This document shows, one piece after another, positions 10,200-20,415 of a stretch of DNA of 64,000 nt. The stretch spans positions 1 to 64,000 of the forward strand of contig JASPKZ010007527.1 in the NCBI GenBank assembly GCA_030220185.1, read 5' to 3'. Position numbers and translations under genes: made by a program. The notes under the pieces are model-generated. The model was not told the origin of the DNA. It saw nothing but the letters and a program-made list of their open reading frames with translations, and did no database searches. Position 1 is the stretch's first letter; each line of letters starts with the position of its first letter. The stretch comes from Diploptera punctata. Its lineage: Eukaryota; Arthropoda; Insecta; Blattodea; Blaberidae.

Positions 10200-10585
10200 A
10201 GCATGAAGACGTGGCAGCCATATTCATTTTAACGAATATTCTAAGCAAAAACAAAGACGTGTTCCAGTGCAGCCAACATAGAGCATGTACTAATTAACTG
10301 TACACATATAATTCACAATTTCAAAACATACTTTTTTTTTTTTGGGTGCTGCATTCTTTACCAGGCTAGCTTGGTAGTTTCATTATGTTAGCTTTTAGGT
10401 TCCTATTTCACATGTTAGAGTGCTTAATTTGCGTTAGGTTGCATTTTAGGTTCAGTAAATATCGTGTATATGTTGGCTGCATCCTGTGATTCCATAATGG
10501 AAACCGCTTCGCGTTTGTTGGCGAATGTGTATGATTGCAACTTAGATTTTTTTTTAGATTGACATGTTGTAAAGTATTATGTAAT
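10200..10585 (+). mobile_element. Dispersed repeat R2, unexpanded copy
   Basis: Starts TAGCATGAAGACGTGGCAGC and ends near GACATGTTGTAAAG. It matches, inverted, the flanks of the 51-bp minisatellite at 29160-30045 (shared GAAACCGCTTCGCGTTTGTT-type and ATTAACTGTACACATATAAT-type segments). Here the minisatellite part is present only about once (10385-10455: GTTAGCTTTTAGG, GTTAGAGTGCTTAATTTGCG). No coding frame. Confidence 0.7.
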
Positions 10586-10615
10586 TCATGCAGAAATAGA
10601 ATTAATATGTTAAGT

Positions 10616-10940
10616 CCGCAGCTGTGGTCTCGAGGTAGCGTGCTGCCTTGTCACGCAGCGGGCCTGGGTTCGATCAACGGTCGGGGCAGTTTTTCTGGGT
10701 GAGGTTTTTATTGGGGTTTCTTCCTCACTTGTAAGACAAATGTCAGGAAAACTTTAAGGCCCAAACGGTCCCCGAAATCATAAGGCCATCTTAATCATCA
10801 TCAGGATCATCCTTCACCGGTGTGGAAAGCAACGGGAAGCTACCACACCTACAATTCCCTAGTAAAGCTGCAAGCATAACATGAAAATGCTATGATTGCA
10901 GTGAAAGACCTGCCTTCGGGCAGAATTACTATGGATGGAT
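10616..10940 (+). mobile_element. tRNA-headed SINE, family A (short form)
   Basis: Complete: A box GCTGTGGTCTCGAGGTAGCG, B box GGGTTCGATC, body, and GGATGGATG end. Short direct repeats ATGTTAAGT (left) and ATGTTGAGT (right) flank it as a likely TSD with one mismatch. Confidence 0.85.
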
Positions 10941-11130
10941 GTTGAGTTAGACAGAAACTCCAGTTACATTTACTTTCATTTTTTATTCAACACGCCATTC
11001 AGAATACAGACATTGTAACGGCTAAAGTCTAAATGCTGTAACTTCCATTTGTTTCATTATAAATATAAATGAAAGTGTATCAGAGAATAAAAACATAAGT
11101 TAAAACGTGTAAATATTAAATAACATTATA

Positions 11131-12120
11131 AATAACTAACTCACTGGCACTATCGAACCCGTAGGTTCATGGCCGTGCGGACATAAGCTCTCCATACATC
11201 CCTATCCTGAACTAATGTTTTCCAATCATCCCCTGTATAATCTACTTCCCTCAAATCATCGTTAATGATATTTTTCCACCTAATTCTTGGTCTACCAACT
11301 GGGCGTTTTCTTGCCCTCTTTTATTCCCCATACGCGCCACATGTCCTTACCATCGCAGTCTACGAGACTTAACTGTTCTCATTATATATTGTTCATAAGT
11401 AATGCCACGAGTGATTTCCAAATTATCGATAAATTCACGACTCACGAAGTGAGGAGTGAATTTATCTAGAGAATTTGGAAATCAAGAGTGGCATTTGTTA
11501 GGACTATTTAACAAATAAAATTAAGCTGTTTACTCACAAATCATTATTTAACTATAGTTATTTTAAAATATTTATATATTTAATGTAAACGGCGATGTTT
11601 GAAAACAAATGAGAAACGATAGGTACGCTTCTACTGCTTCTTTTGTTTATCACTGCAACCAGATCATACTATTTATTGCCAAAGGAACGCAATATTGTAA
11701 GGAGGAGCTTTCTCTAATATGGTAATTATAACACTGATAAATATTTAGTGAAACACGACTCTGATTGGTTGTAAAACAGAAATCATTGAAACGTGATTGG
11801 CCATTGACTGCTATTTGGGGCACGAGTTAAATAGTCCCTGTAAAGATCATGTAGTTCATTGTTATGTAGTCTTCTCCATTCACCTGTATTTCATCTCTCT
11901 TTTCTCCAATTTTTTTTTCTAAGAACTTTATTCTCAAATACTCGTGTTCTCCTCCTTTCCTCCCTTAAAGTAAGAGTCCGTGTTTCGCACCCATATAATC
12001 TAACTGGTAGAATAATAGTTTTATATATTTTCAGTTTAACGTTTTTTGAAAGGAGTTGGGACATCAAGAGTCTCTGCAATGCATAATAGCACGCATTTCC
12101 AGAAATGAGCCTATGTTTAA
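11131..12120 (-). mobile_element. LINE A, 3' half, split by a nested element
   Basis: Minus-strand LINE A in two blocks: 11131-11390 (3' tail up to the RTVKSRRL region) and 11833-12120 (ELHGLY back to the MRAIMHC../AQFWKCVL region). Removing 11391-11832 restores colinearity with 41108-41700, apart from about 8 missing bases at the junction. Frameshifts at the CCTCCTTTCCTCCC and TTTTTTTT runs break the frame. Confidence 0.85.
11391..11832 (+). mobile_element. Composite hairpin/TIR element, copy 1 (nested in LINE A)
   Basis: Begins TTCATAAGTAATGCCACGAG; 11403-11495 forms a long imperfect hairpin (GATTTCCAAATT...GATAAATTCAC against GTGAATTTATC...AATTTGGAAATC). It then continues from GGACTATTTAAC (11502) to the inverse GTTAAATAGTCC (11824-11835). 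Both parts occur together at 14540, 49335 and 51698. A residual reading frame FITATRSYYLLPKERNIV lies near 11645. Inserted in LINE A, with a small target deletion rather than a clean duplication. Confidence 0.75.
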
Positions 12121-12430
12121 TAATATTTTAATTTTAAATGTAATTTATTGAAAATGGTGCAGATTAAAGGTAAGTGATTTGTTCGAAGGTTGCAGCACTA
12201 GTTGTTTATACCGTTTATGTAGGCCTACGCTACAACTGTACGAGCTGCTAACGGGCAGCTTGGGTTGTTTACAATTTTCTACAGGGGAGTTCAAAATGTA
12301 CCATAGGAAAGAACTGTCAATAATTAAAATATGGTGATTTAGGTTTGAGAGGATTTTCTGTACGTAATATAGATAGACATGTTATTAAGACATACTCAAC
12401 TATCAATAGGCTATATATATAATCCGGATC
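12121..12430. other. Unassigned sequence
   Basis: No gene or repeat recognised. Confidence 0.5.
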
Positions 12431-12431
12431 A

Positions 12432-12510
12432 CGCCTCCCAGGCGCTCTAACCTCAGAAGTAGGTTACAAGTACGCCATGCCAAGAGGGAACACCAGAAAT
12501 GTCAAATATA
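12432..12510 (+). mobile_element. SINE A/B shared 3' module, fragment
   Basis: CAGGCGCTCTAACCTCAGAA then GTAGGTTACAAG and AACACCAGAAATGTC match the tail module seen at 39100-39180 and at the ends of SINE B copies. Confidence 0.6.
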
Positions 12511-12520
12511 TATATATATC

Positions 12521-12829
12521 CATCGCTGTGGTCTCAAGGTAGCGTGCTGCCTTGTCACGCAGCGGGCCCGGATTCGATCCCCGGTCGGGGCAGTTTTTCT
12601 GGGTGAGGTTTTTATCGGGGTTTTTCCTCACCTGTAAGACAAATGTCACGAAAACTTTAAGACCCAAACGGTCCCCGAAATCATATGACCATCATCATCA
12701 TCCTTCACCGGTGTGGAAAGCAACGGGAAACTACCCCACCTACAATTACCTAGTAAAGCTGCAAGCATAGCATGAAAATGCTATGATTGCAGTGAAAGAC
12801 CTGCCTTCGGACAGAATTACTATGGATGG

Positions 12830-12830
<1 letters not shown>
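12521..12830 (+). mobile_element. tRNA-headed SINE, family A (short form), in a TA repeat
   Basis: Full copy from CATCGCTGTGGTCTCAAGG to CTATGGATGGA. It sits between TA runs (12507-12519 and 12831-12858), consistent with insertion into a TA microsatellite and duplication of it. Confidence 0.85.
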
Positions 12831-12869
<39 letters not shown>

Positions 12870-12875
12870 GTATGC
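12831..12875. repeat. (TA)n(TATG)n microsatellite
   Basis: About 13 TA units followed by four TATG-type units. Confidence 0.9.
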
Positions 12876-12954
12876 TGCTACGCGTATATAAATAAAAAAA
12901 GGTCTAATTAAATTATACGGTATTGACATCCACACGTGTTAATCACAGAGGTAG

Positions 12955-13110
12955 ACGATCATAACCAGTGAAGGAGTGACATGTGGTCAGCATGTCGGGT
13001 CCCTCAGCGATTATACCTGGTTTTCTCAACCTGGAGTCGCTACTTATTGTAACTACCCAAATGCCTCACGATGCTGGGTGGACACCGGTCCATACTGACC
13101 GAAACTCCAT
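12955..13110. mobile_element. SINE D-associated relic
   Basis: GAGTGACATGTGGTCAGCAT ... CAGCGATTATACC resembles the GAGTGACACGTGGTTAGCAC segment at 60110 beside a SINE D copy. Strand and limits are uncertain. Confidence 0.35.
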
Positions 13111-13594
13111 GAAAGTAATAATTATTGTTTTTTTTATTATGTGGTATTGCAAATATTGACATTTTTCATGTATATTTTAAGCATTTTTCATGCATCTTTC
13201 GAGCTTGTTACGTTGCATATAATCCGGTCTCTGCTTAACAATACTTAATTACATAGGAAGCAGTGACGTAGAGATACTCTTAACACTTGGACTAGTCCTG
13301 CCATCTGTTGGGAGTTTGTGTAACACTTTATCCATGTGATTACGTGAAATCAGCAACAGATGTCGCGTTTATCCAACAAATCTAAAAACGAAGTTTGGAT
13401 GTGTGTCACTTATGTTATTTTTTATACACTTCAGTTTTATTTACGTTTCATATTAAATGCAATTAGTAGATTTAATTTAATAAAATCTTTGTAGTTATTT
13501 ATTGAAGATTACTTAATTTTATTATTTGATGCTTACTGAATTTCAACCCAACAATGAAATTTACACATAATACAATTAATGTTTTTTTTTTTTT
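13111..13594. other. Unassigned sequence
   Basis: AT-rich; repeated TTTTTCATG words near 13165 and 13188. No gene recognised. Confidence 0.5.
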
Positions 13595-13965
13595 TTTGCA
13601 AATGCCCCAGGTTGTCTTTCGACATTCCTGGTGTTGTCTCCTGGCATGGCGTACTTCTAACCCACTTCTGAGGTTGGGGCACCTGGAAGGCGGGGTTACT
13701 TTGCCCCGATGATATGATGGGTGATGATGATGATAGTGGTGCGCCAGGAGATTCCCTAATCCTAAGTTTAACCTAAGATGAATATGAATGATGATGATTG
13801 CGATGGCCATATGATGTTCGGGGACCGTTTGGACCTTAAATTTTTCCTGGCATTTATCTTACAGGTGAGGAAAAACCTCACCCAGAAAAGCTGTCCCGAC
13901 CGGGGATCGAACCCGGGCCCGCTGCGTGACAAGGAAACACGCTACCTCAAGACCACAGCGTAAAA
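13595..13965 (-). mobile_element. tRNA-headed SINE, family A, long form
   Basis: Right end: head complement (GGGGATCGAACCCGGGCCCG ... CTCAAGACCACAGCG). Left part is not the usual GTGTGGAAAGC tail but the module GGTTGGGGCACCTGGAAGGC, CCCCGATGATATGATGGGTG, GTGCGCCAGGAGATTCCCTA, which also forms the 3' half of SINE B. Similar long forms are at 22388, 38977 (tail) and 57985. Confidence 0.75.
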
Positions 13966-13971
13966 TTTAGT

Positions 13972-14270
13972 CCTCTGCTGTGCTGTCAGGCTAGCGTGCT
14001 GCCTTGTCACGCAGCGGGCCCGGGTTCGATTCCCGGTCGGCACAGGCTCCTGGGTGAGGTTTTTCCTCACCTGTAAAACAAATGCCAGCAAGTTTAGGGC
14101 CCAACGGTCCCCGAAAATCATCCGGCCATCATCATCATCATCCTTCACCGGTGTGGAAAGCAACGGGAAGCTACCACACCTATAATTCCTTAGTAAAGCT
14201 GCAAAACATAGCATCAAAATGCTATAATTGCCGTGAAAGACCTGCCCTCGGGCAGAATTACTATAGAATA
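13972..14270 (+). mobile_element. tRNA-headed SINE, family A (short form)
   Basis: Directly abuts the previous long-form copy head to head. B box CCCGGGTTCGATTCCCGGTC; tail GGGCAGAATTACTATAGAA. The heads of the two SINEs face each other about 10 bp apart. Confidence 0.85.
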
Positions 14271-14539
14271 GAAGAGATAGTAAAATTTACCATATCAAGT
14301 GACCTAAATATATGCTCTTTTTAGAACAGAACATAAAACAATTTTAATAACATTTTCAAGGTAGTTTGTACTGTTTAATTTCACGCTTTTATATGAACGC
14401 TTTAGTATCTTAGATAATATCGCGTCTGGAAGAAGGTCACAAATGTATCCAGGAAAGTAAAAAAAGTTTAAAAAACCATAAGTGAACCTGTTGTTTAAGT
14501 GACACCTGGACTCCATCTGAACGAGTTACTGCAATGACT
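14271..14539. other. Unassigned sequence
   Basis: No gene or repeat recognised. Confidence 0.5.
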
Positions 14540-15172
14540 GTCTAACTCGTGCCCCAAATAATAGTCAATGACCAATCACGTTTCAATTAATTTTCTTATA
14601 CAACCAATCAAGTCATATTTCACCTCGCTCTTTATCAGCCCCTGCTTTTATGATAAAGAAAGCTCCTCATTTTTAATATTCTAAACAGGTCAGAGCATTA
14701 TTTTTCTCCAACAAATACACTGATTATTCAACATAGCAAATAATGAACACATTCCGTGATTATATTGAGTTGTTTACAAAAAAAATGAATAATATATAAT
14801 GTTGATTATAATATATAATGTTGATTATAATAGGCTGGCGATACAGTTTAATGTGCTTCATTATTTATCCACTAAGTACACTCTTACAATATTGCGATGT
14901 TATTTGGTAATAAATAATATGATCAAGTTGCAGTGAATAAACATAACCTCACATTTCTGATTTATTTTGAAACATCGTCGTTTACATTAAATATATAAAT
15001 ATTTTAAAACAACTATATTTAAATAATGATTTGTGAGTAAACGGCTTAATTTTATTCATTAAATAGTCCTAATAAAGGCCGCTCTTGATTTCCAAATTCT
15101 CTAGATTAATTCACGAGTCACGAAGAAAATTTATCGATGATTTGGAAATCCCTCGTGGCATTACTTATGATA
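14540..15172 (-). mobile_element. Composite hairpin/TIR element, copy 2
   Basis: Inverted relative to copy 1. Starts TCTAACTCGTGCCCCAAATA, contains GGAAATCCCTCGTGGCATTA near the right end, and TTAAATAGTCCTAATAAAGG near 15060. A tandem duplication of TAATATATAATGTTGATTA lies at 14790-14830. The short reading frame seen in copies 3 and 4 is disrupted here. Confidence 0.75.
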
Positions 15173-15252
15173 AATATCTGGGAAAATAGAATTTAAAGAA
15201 AACGAAAAAAAAATGTGTGTGTGTGTGTTATATTGCAGATTTTCGCGGAAAT

Positions 15253-15654
15253 AAGTATGAATAAGAAAGTTTTCTTGGGTTTTCCGTGTCTTGGATTCAA
15301 GTTCTACCTCTGGCCACTGATTCCGACGTTCCGGCATGATCCCACATGTCATTATCAAGGAATGATAAGTTCGACTGACAGGTTTAGGCCTTATGAAATA
15401 AAATACATAGAGTTTTCGCTGTGGTCCGTTTCCGTCTCATTTCTTATGTACATAAGAACTAAGCCTTGGATGGGTGTACGTCTTCGGAAACGGACCACAA
15501 CGAAAACTCTATGCATTTTATTACATAAGACCTAAACCTGTGACTCCAACTTATCATTCCTTGATAATGACATGTGGGATCACGTCGGAGTCAGTGGTCA
15601 GAGGCCGAACTTGAATCCAAGACGCGGAAAACGCAAGAAAACTTTCTTATCCAT
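15253..15654. repeat. Large palindrome (fold-back element)
   Basis: Left arm about 15260-15436 and right arm about 15491-15652 are inverted copies at roughly 90% identity (for example GAAAGTTTTCTTGGGTTTTC against GAAAACGCAAGAAAACTTTC, and AGTTTTCGCTGTGGTCCGTT against its complement). Spacer about 55 bp. The apparent ORFs here are by-products of the arms. Terminal direct repeats were not resolved, but the structure is that of a fold-back or MITE-like element. Confidence 0.85.
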
Positions 15655-16004
15655 ATATATATATGACCACGGTACATGGTGAATCAGAGCAAATGGAGAG
15701 TTATAACTGTTGTACATTGTTACTGATAAACTGGTTACGAAACTTCCCACTAGGGGAGCACCATGTCAATCAAATCATAAAAATGAGTTAGTAACGTTTA
15801 TTTTCCTTAAATAATTATCTTTACGTATCTCCTTAATATCTCAGATCATTAGCAACGTAATTCAAATGTGGGCGTGAAAGGGCTCAAAAATTTTACACAG
15901 AGCCGTTTTTCCCAGGATTGAGGTTCTTTTAATAATCTAAATCTACGACACGAGGCTCCCGTGTTTACTTCTCTTCGAACGGATGATATGCTAAGGGTTT
16001 CTAC
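15655..16004. other. Unassigned sequence
   Basis: Begins with a short TA run; no gene or repeat recognised. Confidence 0.5.
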
Positions 16005-17985
16005 TTCCTTAAATTACATTACATTACATTATCACGCAACGCACCTCGAACCGCACAACACCGCGCACCGCACCTCGCACAGAACCGCGCACCGCACCTC
16101 GCACAGAACCGCACCGCGCACCCCGCCGCGCAACGCAAACCGGGCACCGCAACCGCACCTCTCGGCGCACCGTACCGCGCACCGCAAGCTCGCCCCTCAC
16201 TGCGCACCGCACCGCATTTCAATACATTACATTTCATTATAATATTTCTATTACTAATATTATTACTATATGATCCTATATTATATTTTATATTATATTA
16301 TATTACCTTATATAATATTATATTTATTTTATTACATTTATTTTATTTTATTTATTTTATTATATATAGTATATTATATATATATATATATATATTATAT
16401 TATACATATTATATTATATTACATTACATTATACATATATTACATTACATTATCGCGCAACGCACCTCGCACCGCACCGCGCACCTCACCTCACCTCACA
16501 CCTCACCTCGCACCGCACGGCACCGTACCGCACACCTCGCGGCGCAACGCACCGCGCACCTCACCTCGCACCGCACGGCACCGTACCGCACACCTCGCGG
16601 CGCAACGCACCGCGCACCTCACCTCACCCCGCACAGCGCACGCACCGCGCACCTCACCTCACGCCGCACCGCACCGCACCACGTACCGTACCGCGCACCG
16701 CACCTCGCACCGAACCGTGCACCGCACCTCATCGCGCTCCTCACAGCGCACCGCACCGCGCACCGTATTGCGCACTGCATCACGCACCGGCCACCGCACC
16801 GCGCACCGTATTGCGCACCGCACCGCGCACCGTATTGCGCACCGCACCGCGGACCTCACCGCGCACCTCGCCCCTCACTACGCACCGCACCGCATTTCAA
16901 TACATTACATTTCATTATAATATTTCTATTACTAATATTATTACTATATGATCCTATATTATATTATATATTATATTATATTATATTACCTTATATAATA
17001 TTATATTTATTTTATTACATTTATTTTATTTTATTTATTTTATTATATATAGTATATTATATATATATATATATTATATTATACATATTATATTATATTA
17101 CATTACATTATACATATATTACATTGCATTATCGCGCAACGCACCTCGCACCGCACCGCGCACCTCACCTCACCTCGAACAGCACCGCACACCTCACCTC
17201 ACCTCGAACAGCACCGCACATCTCACCTCACACCTCACGTCGCACCGCACGGCACCGTACCGCACAGCGCACCGCACCGCGCACCTCACCTCACGCCGCA
17301 CCGCACCTCGCACCGAACCGTGCACCGCGCCGCGCACCGCGCACCGGCCACTGCACCGCACCTCGCACCGAACCGTGCACCGCGCCGCGCACCTCACCGC
17401 GCACCGGCCACTGCACCGCACCTCGCACCGAACCGTGCACCGCGCCGCGCACCTCACCGCGCACCGCGCCGCGCACCGGCCACTGCACCGCACCGCGCAC
17501 CGTATTGCGCTCCGGGATCGGCCACCGCACCGCATCGCGCACCGTATTGCGCACCCCATCGCGCACTGGCCACCGCACCGCGCACCGTATTGCGCACCGC
17601 ACCTCGCACCGAACCGTGCACCGCACCGCACCGCGCAACTCGCCGCACCTCGCACGGCACCGCTCGCCGCGCACCGCACAGCGCACCGCACCTCGCACCT
17701 CATTACATTACATTTCATTATACTAATATTATTAGTATATTATATTATATTATATTATATTATATTATATTATATTATATTATATTATATTATATTATAT
17801 TTATTATATTATATTATATTATATTATATTATATTATATTATATTATATTATATTATATTATATTATATTATATTATATTATATTATATTATATTATATT
17901 ACATTACATTAGTGCATTACATTATATGACATTACACTATGCTATTACTATTTACTATATTATATATTATATTATATTAAAATTC
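16005..17985. repeat. Composite pentamer satellite with alternating GC-rich and AT-rich blocks
   Basis: Three GC-rich blocks (16025-16214, 16452-16892, 17130-17702), built mainly of ACCGC and ACCTC pentamers (CGCACCGCACCTCGCACCG-type strings), alternate with AT-rich blocks built of ATATT/ACATT pentamers. One AT block is duplicated: the segment from 16215 recurs at 16893, offset 678 bp, almost base for base. The last AT block (17730-17900) is nearly pure ATATT. The ORFs of up to 245 codons on both strands (proteins made of HRT/APR/CAV repeats) are artefacts of stop-free GC-rich repeats and are not annotated as genes. Confidence 0.9.
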
Positions 17986-18179
17986 CAAGAACTTCAGGCA
18001 GGTTTTGATCCGCGAATCCGGAACCGGAGGAGAGCCACATACATGTGTATTATTTAATGTATCGACAGCACCATGGTTTTGAACCCTTTGCCCTCTCCCT
18101 TGTTACTAGAACGAAGTTAATTGTTGTTTTTACGTTTATTTCCCTAAATAATTATGTTTGTTTTTTCTTTTTTATTCGT

Positions 18180-18705
18180 CCTCTTCCACGGTTTTTAGGC
18201 CTTTATTTCCTAGCCTGGTGCTTTCGCGGCTACCCGGGAATTGGCTGCTCCTTTCCCAATCTTTTCCTTGGTCTTCCCCCAATTTCTTCTTCTCCGGGTG
18301 TGAATAGTTGTATGCTCGTTTGGGTAATTGCTATTCTCAGGGTCCTCCGTGCCAAGTTGTTCCTTTCCAAGTTGGTTTCGGTTATTTCTCTATTGTTTGA
18401 GTTTAATTCTTATTTGTGTAGTTGTCGTATTTCTGTGTTATGTTTTTTGTCGGTTCTTTGATATCCTGCTATTGGTCTGAGGAATCTCATTTCAGCAGCT
18501 TGTATTCTGGCAGATTGTTGTGTTGTCACTGTCCATGTTTCGGATCCATAAGTAATAATAAGAACTACCACTGTCTTGTATAATTTCATTATAGAGTCTT
18601 TCCTGGCTTTATTTTTCAAAGTTCTTTTTGGTGTTACTGTTATATAATTAAACTTATTTATTTTGTTATTTATATCTGTTTCTGCTGTGTATGTTTGTAA
18701 GTAAC
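18180..18705 (-). mobile_element. LINE family C fragment
   Basis: Minus frame gives SIMKLYKTVVVLIITYGSETW, then RIQAAEMRFLRPIAGYQRTD and KKHNTEIRQ, the stretch after the RT catalytic core in non-LTR elements. The downstream C-terminal part (18180-18410) is frameshifted. A second copy is at 58695-59010. Upstream of the YGSETW motif only about 60 residues remain. Confidence 0.75.
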
Positions 18706-18713
18706 CAAATATA

Positions 18714-18872
18714 ATAAGAACAGTGGACTTTCGTAGACTGCGATGGGCAGGACATGCGGCACGAATGGGAAACGTAAGAGACATGGAAGTTTCTCGCGGG
18801 AAAACGCTCAGTTGGTAGACCAAGAATGGGAATAACGTTAACCGTGGTTTGAGGGAAGTAGATTTAAAGTTA
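18714..18872 (+). mobile_element. LINE A internal fragment
   Basis: ATAAGAACAGTGGACTTTCG to GGTTTGAGGGAAGTAGATTT, encoding the RTV-SRRLRWAGHAARMGN and VGRPRMG parts with frame changes. Both ends are truncated; it abuts LINE C head on. Confidence 0.75.
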
Positions 18873-18879
18873 GTTATTT

Positions 18880-19185
18880 TGCTAAAGATGTCATGAATGA
18901 TATGCGATCAACGTACCGACCCAATGAGACATCTACTGGGTAACTATAATATTGCTAGCATCAAGCAGGTCGGCAAATTCCTTAGAGTCCTCTTTATTCA
19001 CGCTTAAGGTTCATTTAGAACCTGACAATCTTCAGACGCGGGACCCACGCCTTAAACTGCCTCCCGGAAGACTTGCTACTTGGATTTTTTCACCGTAAAA
19101 AAAATGTATCGATCCCGGTCGGGTTTGAACCCACGACCCTCGGGACCAGAGGCTAGGAACATAACCGCTAGACCACCGCAGTCGA
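18880..19185 (-). mobile_element. tRNA-headed SINE, family D
   Basis: Right end: GGGTTTGAACCCACGACCCT and CTAGACCACCGCAGTCGAC (head complement). Body GGACCCACGCCTTAAACTGC and CGGAAGACTTGCTACTTGG. The left portion (CCCAATGAGACATCTACTGG) is shared with the copy at 60110. Confidence 0.75.
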
Positions 19186-19470
19186 CATATAGCACCAAAT
19201 AAATAAAATCGATGTTTCGTTTATATGTCAGAGTACTGTGTGGGCGTGTATGTGGTATTAAGGAAATGCCTACAGTACATCGATAGTTATCGACCATCTT
19301 GCTTCCTGGGTCATTGCACTGATACCATCTTAACTAAATGTTCCTCACCACATTACTGGGATAATCAATTATAGGGTGTTCCGTGCACTTGTACACACCA
19401 AGTCACTTCAACCCTTCAGTTCCCCTTTCTTTCTACAGACGTGATACAACCTGGTTATACTGAATTTTAA
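19186..19470. other. Unassigned sequence
   Basis: No gene or repeat recognised. Confidence 0.5.
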
Positions 19471-20035
19471 CTCTTTAACTCACTGACACTAATGGATCTG
19501 TAGGTTCATGGCCTCGCGCACATAAGCTCTCCATACATCCCTATCCCCAACTAACGTTCGTTAATATTATGACCCCACGCAATTCTTAGCTACTTACTGG
19601 GTGTCTTCGTCTGCTTTTTCTACAAGAAGCTTCCATGCCCCTCTTTCATGTAACATGTCCTGCCTATCGTAGTCTATAAGACTTAACTATTATTAGGCCT
19701 ATATCTACTTACCTAATCATATAGGTCACTGTTAGCAGTCTTCTCCATTCGCCTGTCCGTTAGTGTTTCTTTGGTCCAAAATTTTTCCTAAGAGCTTTAT
19801 TTTCAAATACTTGTAACCTCCTTTCCTCCCTCAAAATAAGAGTCCATGTTTCACATCCATATAATATAACGGGGAGAATAACAGTTTTATATATTTTCAG
19901 TTTAACGTTTTTTGAAAGGAGTTGGGACGACAAGAGTCTCTGGAATACATAATAGCACGCATTTCCAGAATTGAGCCTATGTTTAATTTCTTTGCGCACC
20001 TCATTCATATTTGTCATTATTGTTCCTAGGTATTT

Positions 20036-20300
20036 CTAGGAACAGTTAAGTCTCGTAGACTGCGATGGGCAGGACATGAGGCACGTATGGGGGATAAAAG
20101 AGGTGCATGGAAGCTTCTTGTAGGAAAACCAGAGGGAAAACGCCCAATAATGAGGTGGGAGAATAACAGCTATGATTTGAGGGAAGTCAATTATACAGGG
20201 GATTGGAAAATATTAGCTCAGGATAGGGATGTATGGAGAGCTTATGTCCGCGCGGCCATGAACCTAAGGGTTAGATAGAGCCAGTGAGTTAGCTAGTTAC
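20036..20300 (+). mobile_element. LINE A insertion inside LINE A, 6-bp TSD
   Basis: A 265-bp 5'-truncated copy running from CTAGGAACAGTTAAGTCTCG to the 3' tail GTGAGTTAGCTAGTTAC. GTATTT at 20030-20035 recurs at 20301-20306. Its frame 20087-20278 reads GAWKLLVGKPEGKRPIMRWE ... AYVRAAMNLRVR, with the stop in the family position, so it is a young copy. Confidence 0.8.
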
Positions 20301-20415
20301 GTATTTGAATTCAGCTAATTCTTTAGTTTTTTTATAATATATCATTAACTGCACATTTCCATTACATAACCCATTTCTACGTGTGATCATATATTAATTA
20401 ATTTGATTGATGTTT

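Noticed and set aside
15215..15535. 106-codon ORF across the 15.3-kb palindrome
   Set aside because: It spans one arm, spacer and part of the other arm; no protein motif, and the inverted arm yields unrelated peptides.
16270..18057. ORFs of 135-245 codons on both strands (HRTAPRTSP, RCAVRCAV and similar proteins)
   Set aside because: They are stop-free readings of GC-rich pentamer repeats, overlap in several frames and both strands, and include AT-repeat tails translated as YYIILYYI. No gene signal.
19471..20300. Twin-primed 5' inversion of a single LINE A
   Set aside because: The minus-strand block contains its own 3' end, and it continues beyond the plus-strand block after a TSD, so this is an insertion of one copy in another.
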